Shown here piece by piece: positions 1 through 6,452 of a stretch of DNA of 12,983 nucleotides (its first letter is position 1; the number at the start of each line of letters is the position of its first letter). A program made the position numbers and the translations under genes. The stretch is from X23 sp050251575 (lineage in GTDB: Bacteria > Bacillota > Clostridia > SK-Y3): positions 1 through 12,983 of the forward strand of contig JBFWMP010000076.1 in NCBI GenBank assembly GCA_050251575.1, in the 5' to 3' direction. The notes under the pieces are model-generated. The model did no database searches. It was not told where the DNA came from and saw nothing but the letters and a program-made list of their open reading frames with translations.

Positions 1-2
1 TA

Positions 3-182
3 GGTATTTGCGGTGAGCATGGAGGAGATCCTTCCTCAGTTGAATTCTGCCACTTTGCAGGATTAAACTACGTATCTTGTTCACCATTCAGAGTGCCGAT
101 TGCAAGATTGGCTGCTGCACAGGCGGCTGTAATCGAAAAAGACCAATCTAAAGGTGGTTCAAAAGAGGCTGGTCAGAAGTAG
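3..182 (+). CDS. ppdK: Pyruvate, phosphate dikinase, C-terminal end (5' part outside window)
   Basis: The first 59 codons of the window, read from base 3 to the TAG at 180-182, are the C-terminus of pyruvate, phosphate dikinase, the cytoplasmic enzyme that interconverts pyruvate + ATP + Pi and PEP + AMP + PPi. The fragment begins with the family's active-site stretch GICGEHGGDPSS. The Cys there (third codon seen) is the general acid/base of the PEP/pyruvate domain in characterised family members. It is followed by the conserved CSPFRVPIARLAAAQA. The last dozen or so residues (Lys/Gly/Ser-rich) are a variable tail. Only the end of the TIM-barrel domain is present; the nucleotide-binding and phosphohistidine domains would lie upstream. 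The gene ends just before a strong hairpin terminator. A ppdK next to dgt-dnaG-rpoD is a familiar clostridial arrangement, although here a cassette separates them. Confidence 0.95.
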   Translation, partial: GICGEHGGDPSSVEFCHFAGLNYVSCSPFRVPIARLAAAQAAVIEKDQSKGGSKEAGQK

Positions 183-228
183 GAAAGCCTTATGTACCAA
201 TGGTTTTAGAGATTTGGTGTAAAATAAA

Positions 229-277
229 ACAGGGTATTATTTCTTAGTGATTTAAGAAATGATACCTTGTTTTTTGT
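229..277 (+). terminator. Rho-independent terminator after ppdK
   Basis: An 18-bp stem (229-246 paired with 253-270, containing G-T wobbles) with a 6-nt loop is followed by a run of T at 270-275. It lies 46 bases after the ppdK stop and closes that transcription unit. Confidence 0.9.
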
Positions 278-568
278 TATATTATGATTTGGATGCAATG
301 GGCAGTACTAAAAATATATGTTATAATCAACATTAGTAGAATTATGTGGTGCGATTATTTATATTACTATTATTGCGACTTCAGATGAAATGTATCAAAA
401 CTATATTAAAAATTTCAATCCAACAAAATGAGCATTACTTTGGCTTATGTGAGCGGATGTGGGTATGTGGAACTTGGAGAAGCTGTCAGTGGAGCTTTAG
501 AATTTTCACAATCCAGGATTTATAATGAACTAAAAGAAAGCAGCTACAAGCTATCCAATTGTGATTGT
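278..568. other. Intergenic stretch between ppdK terminator and the CdaR-type regulator
   Basis: About 290 bases without a convincing gene. The first half is very AT-rich with no recognisable motif. The second half (about 428-580) is less AT-rich and stays open in one frame (see the separate small-ORF entry). The promoter of the regulator must lie here, but I cannot place a -35/-10 pair with confidence. Confidence 0.5.
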
Positions 569-580
569 AAGGAGGTGTAG
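428..580 (+). CDS. Possible small ORF or gene remnant, 50 aa, unrecognised
   Basis: An ATG at 428 opens a 50-residue frame ending in TAG at 578-580. The peptide starts MSITLAYVSGCGYVELGEAV and later contains SQSRIYNELKESSYKL, which looks like plausible protein with a helix-like charged second half. I do not recognise a family. No Shine-Dalgarno sequence precedes the ATG, and a stop codon lies seven codons upstream in the same frame. The end overlaps the ribosome binding site of the downstream regulator. The composition is nearer to the downstream cassette than to the bases before it. It could be the worn-down end of a gene, a real small protein, or chance. Confidence 0.2.
   Translation: MSITLAYVSGCGYVELGEAVSGALEFSQSRIYNELKESSYKLSNCDCKEV
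569..575 (+). promoter_or_regulatory. Ribosome binding site deciding the regulator start
   Basis: AAGGAGG followed by a 6-nt spacer points to ATG 582 as the start of the CdaR-type regulator. The in-frame GTG at 561 lies upstream of this site and would leave it inside the coding sequence. Confidence 0.85.
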
Positions 581-581
581 C

Positions 582-1715
582 ATGGAGATACTTGCACACG
601 ATGCACAGGAAATAGTTAATGAGCTTTCAAAGCTAACCGGACTAAAAATTAATATCGTAGGTAGCGATGCTATTATCATTGCAAATTCTAACCCGGAAAG
701 AGTAGGCGATTTTCACGAAGCAACTTATGAGATTATTAAAAATAATCTTAACGAGCTTGTGGCTTTCTCCGACGACCAGTATAAGGGCACACATGCCGGA
801 ACAAACCTGCCTATTGTAATTGACGATAGAATTGTAGGCGTTATAGGCATTACGGGATTTTACAAGGTAGCTGTTGCCTACGGAAAAATCATCAAAAAGA
901 TGGCTGAGATTATGCTGCAGTCCCGTCTGTGGGAAAACCGCCTAATACGTGAACAACAGGCGTTGGAACGTTTTCAAACTGCATGGGTATGTTCTTCGCA
1001 GACGGTCATAAATGATGCATTTATATCTCGGGGAAGGTCATTTGGAATAGATATAACGCATCCCCGCCGTATAGCCGCTGTATCCAGCATAATCGATGTG
1101 GACGATAAAATTGTGGACGTAATACGGAAGCTTTTGAACACGCAACCGGGTTCTAACTACGCTTTTATGACCTCGCACCTTATTGTTATATTGATGATGA
1201 ATCGCAGCGATGACGAAGTCAGTGTGCTTTTGCAGCGGATAAGCGACAAAACCGTCGAATACGGTGTAAAGCTATATATGGGAGCAGACAACGGTTTCCA
1301 CAGCATAGTAGATATTCACAAGCAGTACGTCGAGGCTAAAGTTGCTCTAAACGCAGCTCGTACACTGCATGCAAACAAATTAATATTTTACAAAGACTTG
1401 GGTCTGGAGCTGATACTTGACGAAATCAGTTTTGATTCAAAACAAAATTATATACGCAAAATTTTTGGAAGCTGCCCAATTTCGGAAATTAAGCGTGACT
1501 TGGACACAATAACAGTGTTTTATGAGGAGGACGGCTCCATAAAACGTGCCTCTGAGAGACTTATTGTACATCCAAATACCTTGCAATATCAGCTTAAACG
1601 AATAGAGAAAAAAACAGGCTACGACCCACGAAAGCTCCGACATGCTGCAATTTTTAGCATAGCTTCCATTTTTATGACAGAGTTTTGTAATCAGCTGCCG
1701 GATCATGAAAAATAA
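582..1715 (+). CDS. CdaR-type sugar-diacid sensing transcriptional regulator
   Basis: This 377-residue cytoplasmic DNA-binding regulator belongs to the CdaR/PucR group. Residues about 1-130 (MEILAHDAQEIVNELSKLTG, then NLPIVIDDRIVGVIGITG) match the putative sugar-diacid recognition domain of CdaR, which in E. coli activates glucarate, galactarate and glycerate use. The middle part is the weakly conserved linker/GGDEF-like region of PucR-type proteins. The C-terminal 60 residues carry the PucR-type helix-turn-helix (GSIKRASERLIVHPNTLQYQ followed by LKRIEKKTGYDPRK). The length is normal for the family. The best start is ATG 582, directly behind AAGGAGG. The gene points toward a sugar-acid permease encoded on the other strand and sits close to a LarA-RidA fusion gene, so it most likely controls these in response to a sugar acid or related hydroxy acid. 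The effector and operator are not visible. Confidence 0.88.
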   Translation: MEILAHDAQEIVNELSKLTGLKINIVGSDAIIIANSNPERVGDFHEATYEIIKNNLNELVAFSDDQYKGTHAGTNLPIVIDDRIVGVIGITGFYKVAVAYGKIIKKMAEIMLQSRLWENRLIREQQALERFQTAWVCSSQTVINDAFISRGRSFGIDITHPRRIAAVSSIIDVDDKIVDVIRKLLNTQPGSNYAFMTSHLIVILMMNRSDDEVSVLLQRISDKTVEYGVKLYMGADNGFHSIVDIHKQYVEAKVALNAARTLHANKLIFYKDLGLELILDEISFDSKQNYIRKIFGSCPISEIKRDLDTITVFYEEDGSIKRASERLIVHPNTLQYQLKRIEKKTGYDPRKLRHAAIFSIASIFMTEFCNQLPDHEK

Positions 1716-1716
1716 C

Positions 1717-1749
1717 AAATCCCCCATGCATAGTGCAGCGGGGGAATTT
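1717..1749. terminator. Bidirectional terminator between regulator and permease genes
   Basis: AAAT-CCCCC pairs with GGGGG-AATTT around a small inner TGCA-TAG-TGCA hairpin, starting 2 bases after the regulator stop codon. On the minus strand the stem is followed by a T-rich run (TTTGTTATTTTT), so it can also end the convergent kdgT transcript. Confidence 0.7.
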
Positions 1750-1764
1750 GCTGTATGATATATG

Positions 1765-1788
1765 AGGCGGAGGATATCTTCACCGCCT
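1765..1788. repeat. 24-nt imperfect palindrome between convergent genes
   Basis: AGGCGG at 1765-1770 and CCGCCT at 1783-1788 frame an inner GATATC. The arms form a 6-bp GC-rich hairpin. Neither strand has a T tract after it, so it is not a clear intrinsic terminator; it may stabilise the kdgT mRNA 3' end or be a protein site. Confidence 0.5.
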
Positions 1789-1849
1789 GAAAAGCTAATT
1801 CGGTACCTGCCAACCTATAGAGGTGGACGGGGCCCATCTTTTGGCCTCA

Positions 1850-2899
1850 TTATAATGCCTGGGTCAGCTCTCCCGCTAATGCCTGGGGAAGAGCTTCCTC
1901 TCCGCCTGCTAGGGGCACATCATAGTTAATAAGGCCCTTCTTTACCTCTCTCTTATAGAGCCAGTCTACGAGGAAGGGAATTACAATGGCAGTCACAACT
2001 ATAGAAGCTGCAACCTGAGCAGTTGCTACGTCTGCATAGGGCAACCATCCAGCATCAATAGCTGCAATAGCAGCAGGTGTCGCAATGGAGTTACCTGCAG
2101 AGGTACCTACAGCAGCACCGGCAACACAGGAATGCCTATTCTTTTTCGGAATAAGAAGTTTGTACAGGTAGTAAGTGGGAATACCTGTAATCAAAGCTGT
2201 CATTAGACCAAGGATAACACCGGGAAAACCGGCTTTGATGAGAGTACTGAGGCTGAGACCTGCGCCAAGTGGAAATGCGAACAGAAAGATGGAAATCATT
2301 ATGCCAGGCTTGAGGAAATTTCTGATCTTGTCATCGAGGTTACCAAGCAACATACCGAGTAGGATTGGGAAGATGCATGCAAACAGGGCTTGGAGGGGGA
2401 TAATAGCAACACCCGCCATACCCATAAACGCCATCTCGAAGAAAGGACCATCGTTTGACGAGATAACCGCAATTGCACCGACATCGGAATCGTCGCCATA
2501 CTTGGCTGCCAAAGCTGTATACAGACCGCCGTTCGAATTGGACATAGCACCTATCATAGCAAGCGGAGTAACTCCGAGCAAAGCACCTCCAGGACCTACT
2601 ATCTTTATCATAATGATACCTAAACTCACACCAAAGAGAACCTTACCCGTGTTTATGACAGCACCTTTGTACAGCGACATTCCGGCTGCCTTAAACTGGA
2701 TTTGCGCACCGCTACAGAAGAACAGCACGGCAATCAAGGGCAGAGCACCTTGTTTTAATAGAGCAGTTGTAAAACTGCCTATCTCAAGGAATTTAGGGAA
2801 GAAGGTGTTTACCAACACACCTAGCATCAATGGGACAACCATGAGACCTCCGGGGATTTTGTTGATGGTGTCAAGAATGGGAACTTTACCTAATTTCAT
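1850..2899 (-). CDS. kdgT: 2-keto-3-deoxygluconate permease (KdgT family)
   Basis: A 349-residue polytopic membrane protein of the KdgT family, proton-coupled carriers that import 2-keto-3-deoxygluconate, the common intermediate of pectin, uronate and sugar-acid breakdown. The protein begins MKLGKVPILDTINKIPGGLM, typical of the family, and has about ten hydrophobic segments joined by short loops. Conserved stretches include AMIGAMSNSNGGLYTALA, GDDSDVGAIAVISSNDGPFF and AGAAVGTSAGNSIATPAA. The length is close to the E. coli protein, with a slightly longer, Ala/Glu-rich C-terminal tail. The start is supported by GGAGGT just upstream (ACCTCC on the plus strand at 2908-2913). It is convergent with the CdaR-type regulator and divergent from the LarA-RidA gene, so its promoter lies in the shared 285-bp region. 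KdgT-family proteins can be annotated for other sugar acids, so the exact substrate is inferred. Confidence 0.92.
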   Translation of the reverse strand: MKLGKVPILDTINKIPGGLMVVPLMLGVLVNTFFPKFLEIGSFTTALLKQGALPLIAVLFFCSGAQIQFKAAGMSLYKGAVINTGKVLFGVSLGIIMIKIVGPGGALLGVTPLAMIGAMSNSNGGLYTALAAKYGDDSDVGAIAVISSNDGPFFEMAFMGMAGVAIIPLQALFACIFPILLGMLLGNLDDKIRNFLKPGIMISIFLFAFPLGAGLSLSTLIKAGFPGVILGLMTALITGIPTYYLYKLLIPKKNRHSCVAGAAVGTSAGNSIATPAAIAAIDAGWLPYADVATAQVAASIVVTAIVIPFLVDWLYKREVKKGLINYDVPLAGGEEALPQALAGELTQAL

Positions 2900-3184
2900 T
2901 TTTACCTACCTCCAAACATTATTTGAATTAATAGTAAATAAGTATCTCTGTAATCATTATGACAGATATTTTTGGGATTTTCAAGATTATTTGTATAATA
3001 TTTACTATTTTGTTTCGCAAAATAAAAAAAGATCAGAAAATTCATTTTAGATAACTATTACCCTTTAGTTACCTTTATGATACAATAATTTTGAAAATTT
3101 TGAAAAATTTGATCGGTAAGAACAATCCAGTACTACATTTATTAACTCATACAACAGCTCTATAATTTTGAAAGGAGGAAAAAC
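2900..3184. promoter_or_regulatory. Divergent control region between kdgT and the larA-ridA gene
   Basis: This AT-rich region must hold both divergent promoters. It contains a perfect 7-bp inverted repeat, TATTTTG-5 nt-CAAAATA (3006-3024). On the minus strand a TTTTGC-16-TATTAT pair ending near 2995 could drive kdgT, and its -35 overlaps that inverted repeat. A tandem 9-bp repeat ATTTTGAAA occurs at 3088-3096 and 3097-3105, with a further copy of ATTTTGAAA just before the larA-ridA ribosome binding site. TACAAT at 3081-3086 is a weak -10 candidate for the plus strand. These are candidate operators for the nearby CdaR-type regulator; no binding consensus was available to test them. Confidence 0.5.
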
Positions 3185-4849
3185 ATGAAACTCAGATTCC
3201 CTTATGGTAAAGAAGAACTCAATATAGGTTTGCCCGATGAACGGATAAATGGCGTACTTGTCTCCAATCTGCATAGCTATAAGGCGGAGAAGGATGGCTC
3301 TGCACTTATAGAGGATGCACTGAATAATCCCATTGGCACACCCAAACTTTCTGAGCTTTCCAAGGGCAAACAGAAAATTGTACTTATAGCCAGCGACCAT
3401 ACTCGCCCTGTGCCAAGCAAGGTTATTATGCCGCCTATGCTGAGAGAAATCAGAAAAGGTAATCCCGATGCTGACATTACGATACTTATTGCAACAGGTT
3501 GTCACAGAGCAATTTCGTGGAAAGAAATTGTTGCAAAATTCGGTGAAGAAATTGCAAACAACGAAAAGATTGTTGTACACGACTGTGACAATTCCTCACT
3601 TGTGAAAATCGGTATACTGCCGAGTGGGGGAGAATGCATCATAAATAAAATGGTAGTAGATGCCGATTTGGTAGTGGCTGAGGGATTCATTGAACCGCAC
3701 TTTTTTGCGGGATACTCCGGTGCAAGAAAAAGTATTCTGCCTGGTGTGGCAAGCAGAACCACGGTACTTGCAAACCATTGTTCTGAGTTTATAGCTCACC
3801 CTCGCTCCAGAACAGGTGTGCTTGAAGGTAACTTAATACACGAGGATATGGTCTGGGCAGCAAGAGAAGCCAAGCTTGCTTTTATTGTAAATGTAGTCAT
3901 AGATGAAAACAAGGATACAATATTTGCTGTTGCAGGCGATGCTGTTGAGGCACACAAGGCTGGCTGCGAGTTTCTGTCATCACTTTGCAAGGTTGATGCA
4001 ATTCCGTCTGACATTGTTATCTCCACAAATGGCGGATATCCACTTGATCAGAACATATATCAGGCTGTGAAGGGCATGACTGCTGCGGAAGCAAGTGTAA
4101 AGGAAGGTGGCGTAATTATTATGCTTGCCAAGTCCAATGATGGTCACGGCGGCGAAGACTTTTACCACCAGATGGCAGATGAGCCTGACGCACAAAAGAC
4201 GCTCAATCTGTTTTTAAGCAGAGGAAGAAACGAGACGGAGCCTGACCAGTGGCAGACACAAATTTTCATCAGAATATTGCTCAAAGCAACTGTTATCTAT
4301 GTGTCGGATGCCCCCGATGAAATAGTAGAGGGACTGCACATGGTTCCCGCCCACAGCCTTGAAGAAGCTCTTGAAAAAGCAGAAAAGATAGTGGGCAAGG
4401 CCGATGCCAGTATAACCGCTATTCCCGATGGCGTAGGCGTAATGGTTATTGAGAATAAGCCAATGAAGGATATCATAAATACAAATGCGGTTCCAAAGGC
4501 AGTAGGTCCCTATAACCAGGCCACTGTTTATAACGGAATAATTTACACATCTGCACAACTTCCTATAGACAAAGATACAAATGAGCTTATTGACGGCGAT
4601 ATAGCAGTTCAGACCAAGGTAGCACTTGAAAATCTAAAGGCTTTATTGGAAGCTTCAAATTCGTCACTGGATAACATTTTAGTGTGCAGACTGTATATAA
4701 CTGATATGAGCAAATTCTCTGTGGTAAATACAGTATACGGCGAATTTTTTGACTCAGCTACCGCACCCTCAAGAGTTTGCGTTGAAGTTTCCGCACTTGC
4801 AAAAGGCGCATTGGTAGAAATTGAAGCAACGGCCTATCTCAATGACTGA
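3185..4849 (+). CDS. LarA-type nickel-pincer racemase/epimerase fused to a RidA domain
   Basis: A single 554-residue frame, starting at ATG 3185 behind AAAGGAGG, joins two enzymes. Residues 1 to about 425 form a complete LarA-family (DUF2088) protein. The pieces known to hold the nickel-pincer cofactor and do catalysis are present: DHTRP (71-75), TGCHR with His107, EPHFFAGYSGARK with His172 and the cofactor-anchoring Lys182, His198, and Gln293/Lys296 in YQAVKGM. They line up one or two residues from the Lactiplantibacillus LarA numbering. Residues about 427-554 form a whole RidA (YjgF/UK114) domain with GPYNQA (Tyr443), PSRVCVEV (Arg530) and VEIEA (Glu545), the residues used for enamine/imine hydrolysis. 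The usual SGQ motif reads SAQ (Ala457). The LarA superfamily includes lactate and malate racemases and a gluconate epimerase. With KdgT and a CdaR-type regulator alongside, a sugar-acid or hydroxy-acid epimerase is my inference. No cofactor-synthesis genes (larB, larC, larE) are in the window. Confidence 0.85.
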   Translation: MKLRFPYGKEELNIGLPDERINGVLVSNLHSYKAEKDGSALIEDALNNPIGTPKLSELSKGKQKIVLIASDHTRPVPSKVIMPPMLREIRKGNPDADITILIATGCHRAISWKEIVAKFGEEIANNEKIVVHDCDNSSLVKIGILPSGGECIINKMVVDADLVVAEGFIEPHFFAGYSGARKSILPGVASRTTVLANHCSEFIAHPRSRTGVLEGNLIHEDMVWAAREAKLAFIVNVVIDENKDTIFAVAGDAVEAHKAGCEFLSSLCKVDAIPSDIVISTNGGYPLDQNIYQAVKGMTAAEASVKEGGVIIMLAKSNDGHGGEDFYHQMADEPDAQKTLNLFLSRGRNETEPDQWQTQIFIRILLKATVIYVSDAPDEIVEGLHMVPAHSLEEALEKAEKIVGKADASITAIPDGVGVMVIENKPMKDIINTNAVPKAVGPYNQATVYNGIIYTSAQLPIDKDTNELIDGDIAVQTKVALENLKALLEASNSSLDNILVCRLYITDMSKFSVVNTVYGEFFDSATAPSRVCVEVSALAKGALVEIEATAYLND

Positions 4850-5043
4850 GCCACCCCATAATAAACTACAAATTTCACTATACCCTTTTGTGTATTTCCC
4901 ATCCAAAATTGCAACTCTGCAAGGATATGAATAGTTTAGATGTTAAAGATATATGGGGAAATTATACATTAAGGAACAAGGAAGAAATTACAATATTAAA
5001 AGGTCTCAATTTAAACAGCTTTACACGGGGAAGTGATAACTGA
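4846..5043 (+). pseudogene. Unrecognised open stretch, possible gene remnant (38-aa ORF at 4927-5043)
   Basis: One frame stays open from just after the larA-ridA gene to TGA 5041-5043. Its only usable ATG is at 4927, giving a 38-residue peptide starting MNSLDVKDIWGNYTLRNKEE. AAGGAT lies too close to that ATG to act as a good ribosome binding site. The second half reads like ordinary soluble protein, but I recognise no family. It directly precedes a strong terminator, so it may be the end of a decayed gene or simply the 3' leader of the larA-ridA transcript. Confidence 0.2.
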
Positions 5044-5054
5044 TCTTGAAGCAA

Positions 5055-5091
5055 CAAAAAGGCTTGACATTACGTCAAACCTTTTTGTTTT
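5055..5091 (+). terminator. Rho-independent terminator upstream of dgt
   Basis: CAAAAAGG-c-TTGAC pairs with GTCAA-a-CCTTTTTG around a 5-nt loop, followed by TTTT. It is the first terminator after the larA-ridA gene, about 205 bases past its stop codon, and separates the cassette from dgt. Confidence 0.88.
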
Positions 5092-5102
5092 ACAGCAAGA
5101 TT

Positions 5103-5186
5103 AGATTCTTCGCTGTGCTTAGAATGACAACCTCCCACTTCCATACTGAACCTCCTATTTATCATCCTGAACAAAGCGAAGGATCT
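5103..5186. repeat. Intergenic inverted-repeat element (dispersed-repeat-like)
   Basis: Two arms of about 27 bases, 5103-5129 (AGATTCTTCGCTGTGCTTAG...) and about 5160-5186 (the reverse complement reads AGATCCTTCGCTTTGTTCAG...), are inverted copies differing at roughly seven positions, with about 30 bases between them. The wording GATTCTTCGCT...AGAATGACA and TCATCCTGA...AGCGAAGGATC is like non-coding dispersed repeats seen between genes in many bacterial genomes (recalled, not searched). No gene or T tract is associated. Confidence 0.6.
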
Positions 5187-5301
5187 TATACGCAATAGTT
5201 CTGTTTTTTTACAGATAATAAAAAAAGAATATAAAAAAGAAGGAAAAAAATTATATTTGTAGTATATATAATAAAAGAGTTCTATATTGAGAAGGTGATG
5301 A

Positions 5302-6306
5302 GTGATGAATATTAGAGAAAGAACAGAACAATTGGAAAAGGAAATATTATCGCCCTTTGCTCAATTGAGTGCAAAATCTAAGGGGAGAACACGTGAAGAA
5401 AAAAAGTGTGAAATAAGGACCGACTTTCAAAGAGATAGAGATAGGATTATTCACTCAAAGTCCTTTAGAAGATTAAAGCATAAAACACAGGTATTTATTA
5501 CACCGGAAGGAGATCATTATAGAACACGTTTAACACATACGCTAGAGGTAGCTCAGATTGCCAGAACTATTGCACGAGGGCTGCGTCTGAATGAAGATTT
5601 GACTGAGGCAATGGCATTAGGGCATGATCTAGGGCATACACCTTTTGGTCATGCAGGAGAATATGTACTAAATAAAATTTGCCCTGATGGATTCAGACAT
5701 TATGAACAGAGTCTTCGGGTGGTAGATATTCTCGAGAATGGGAAAGGAATCAATTTAACAGCAGAGGTTAAGGATGGAATACTAAACCATACGGGAGATA
5801 ATATGGCATTTACATTGGAAGGGCATATTATTAAATTTGCAGACCGTATCGCTTATATTAATCATGATATTGATGATGCTATCCGTGGTGGGGTGATTAA
5901 AGAGGATAGTATACCTAAACATTGTATTGAAACTCTTGGAGAATCTCATGGTAAGCGTATTAATACTATGATTACCGATATTATATATCAAAGTATGGGT
6001 AATAATAATATAAGTATGAGTGATAGAGTTTATCAAACAACTATGGATCTCAGACAATTTATGTTTGAGAAGGTTTATATTGGTTCATCTGCAAAAAAAG
6101 AAGAGCAGAAAGCACAGAATATCATAAGTGAATTATATAACTTTTTTGTAAAGTATCCTGAAAATCTGCCGACTGAGCAGCAAGCTTTGCTGGATAATGA
6201 AGATATATGTAGGATTGTTTGTGATTATATTGCAGGGATGACTGATCGTTATGCAATTCAAAAGTTTTATGAGATATTTATTCCTGCATCATGGCAAAAG
6301 GTATAG
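5302..6306 (+). CDS. dgt: Deoxyguanosinetriphosphate triphosphohydrolase-like protein (HD-domain dNTPase)
   Basis: A 333-334 residue cytoplasmic HD-superfamily enzyme of the dGTPase type, which removes the whole triphosphate from dNTPs to give the deoxynucleoside and so limits dNTP pools. Metal-binding motifs are clear: RLTHTLEV (His79), GHDLGHTPFGHAGE (His108, Asp109) and KFADRIAYINHDIDD (fourth ligand Asp181 or Asp189). The N-terminal FQRDRDRIIHSKSFRRLKHK block is also typical. The length fits the shorter Gram-positive group rather than the roughly 500-residue E. coli form. GTG 5302 and ATG 5305 are adjacent possible starts; AAGGTGA at 5292-5298 gives better spacing to ATG 5305. dgt lies directly upstream of dnaG and rpoD, as in many clostridia, linking dNTP level control with replication priming, but a 177-bp gap with its own promoter signals precedes dnaG. 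Confidence 0.93.
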   Translation: MMNIRERTEQLEKEILSPFAQLSAKSKGRTREEKKCEIRTDFQRDRDRIIHSKSFRRLKHKTQVFITPEGDHYRTRLTHTLEVAQIARTIARGLRLNEDLTEAMALGHDLGHTPFGHAGEYVLNKICPDGFRHYEQSLRVVDILENGKGINLTAEVKDGILNHTGDNMAFTLEGHIIKFADRIAYINHDIDDAIRGGVIKEDSIPKHCIETLGESHGKRINTMITDIIYQSMGNNNISMSDRVYQTTMDLRQFMFEKVYIGSSAKKEEQKAQNIISELYNFFVKYPENLPTEQQALLDNEDICRIVCDYIAGMTDRYAIQKFYEIFIPASWQKV

Positions 6307-6401
6307 GATGCATAAAATTGTAAATTATGGCTATAACTATTTAATGATTGCTAAAAGATATTTTTATTCCATGGCTTCATGAAATATATTTCTACAAAAA
6401 A

Positions 6402-6430
6402 GAAGGAATTTAAAAGGTTTTGTCGAATAA
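6402..6430 (+). promoter_or_regulatory. Predicted sigma-H promoter with overlapping Spo0A box, upstream of dnaG
   Basis: GAAGGAATT (6402-6410), an 11-nt spacer and GTCGAATAA (6422-6430) fit the Bacillus sigma-H consensus RnAGGAwWW-N11/12-RnnGAATww at every defined position. The same bases include TGTCGAA (6421-6427), a perfect Spo0A box. The sigA operon of B. subtilis is known to have a sigma-H-dependent promoter, which makes the prediction sensible here. Confidence 0.65.
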
Positions 6431-6452
6431 TTTAAGTCGTATGATTTTTAGG

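Noticed and set aside
561..581. GTG at 561 as start of the CdaR-type regulator
   Set aside because: The AAGGAGG at 569-575 would then lie inside the coding sequence, and the added residues are not part of the diacid-recognition domain. ATG 582 is correctly spaced.
1765..1788. Palindrome AGGCGG...CCGCCT as terminator of kdgT or the regulator
   Set aside because: Neither strand has a T tract after the stem, and a better bidirectional hairpin lies at 1717-1749. It is kept only as a palindrome.
2175..3050. 291-codon open frame on the plus strand opposite kdgT
   Set aside because: It is the complement of the KdgT coding sequence, lacks a ribosome binding site, is rich in Pro/Ala/Ile as antisense frames of membrane proteins are, and runs into AT-rich intergenic DNA. 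KdgT on the minus strand is an unambiguous family match.
3596..4558. Several minus-strand frames of 66-114 codons opposite the larA-ridA gene
   Set aside because: They have no ribosome binding sites or recognisable domains and are all complementary to strongly conserved LarA/RidA codons.
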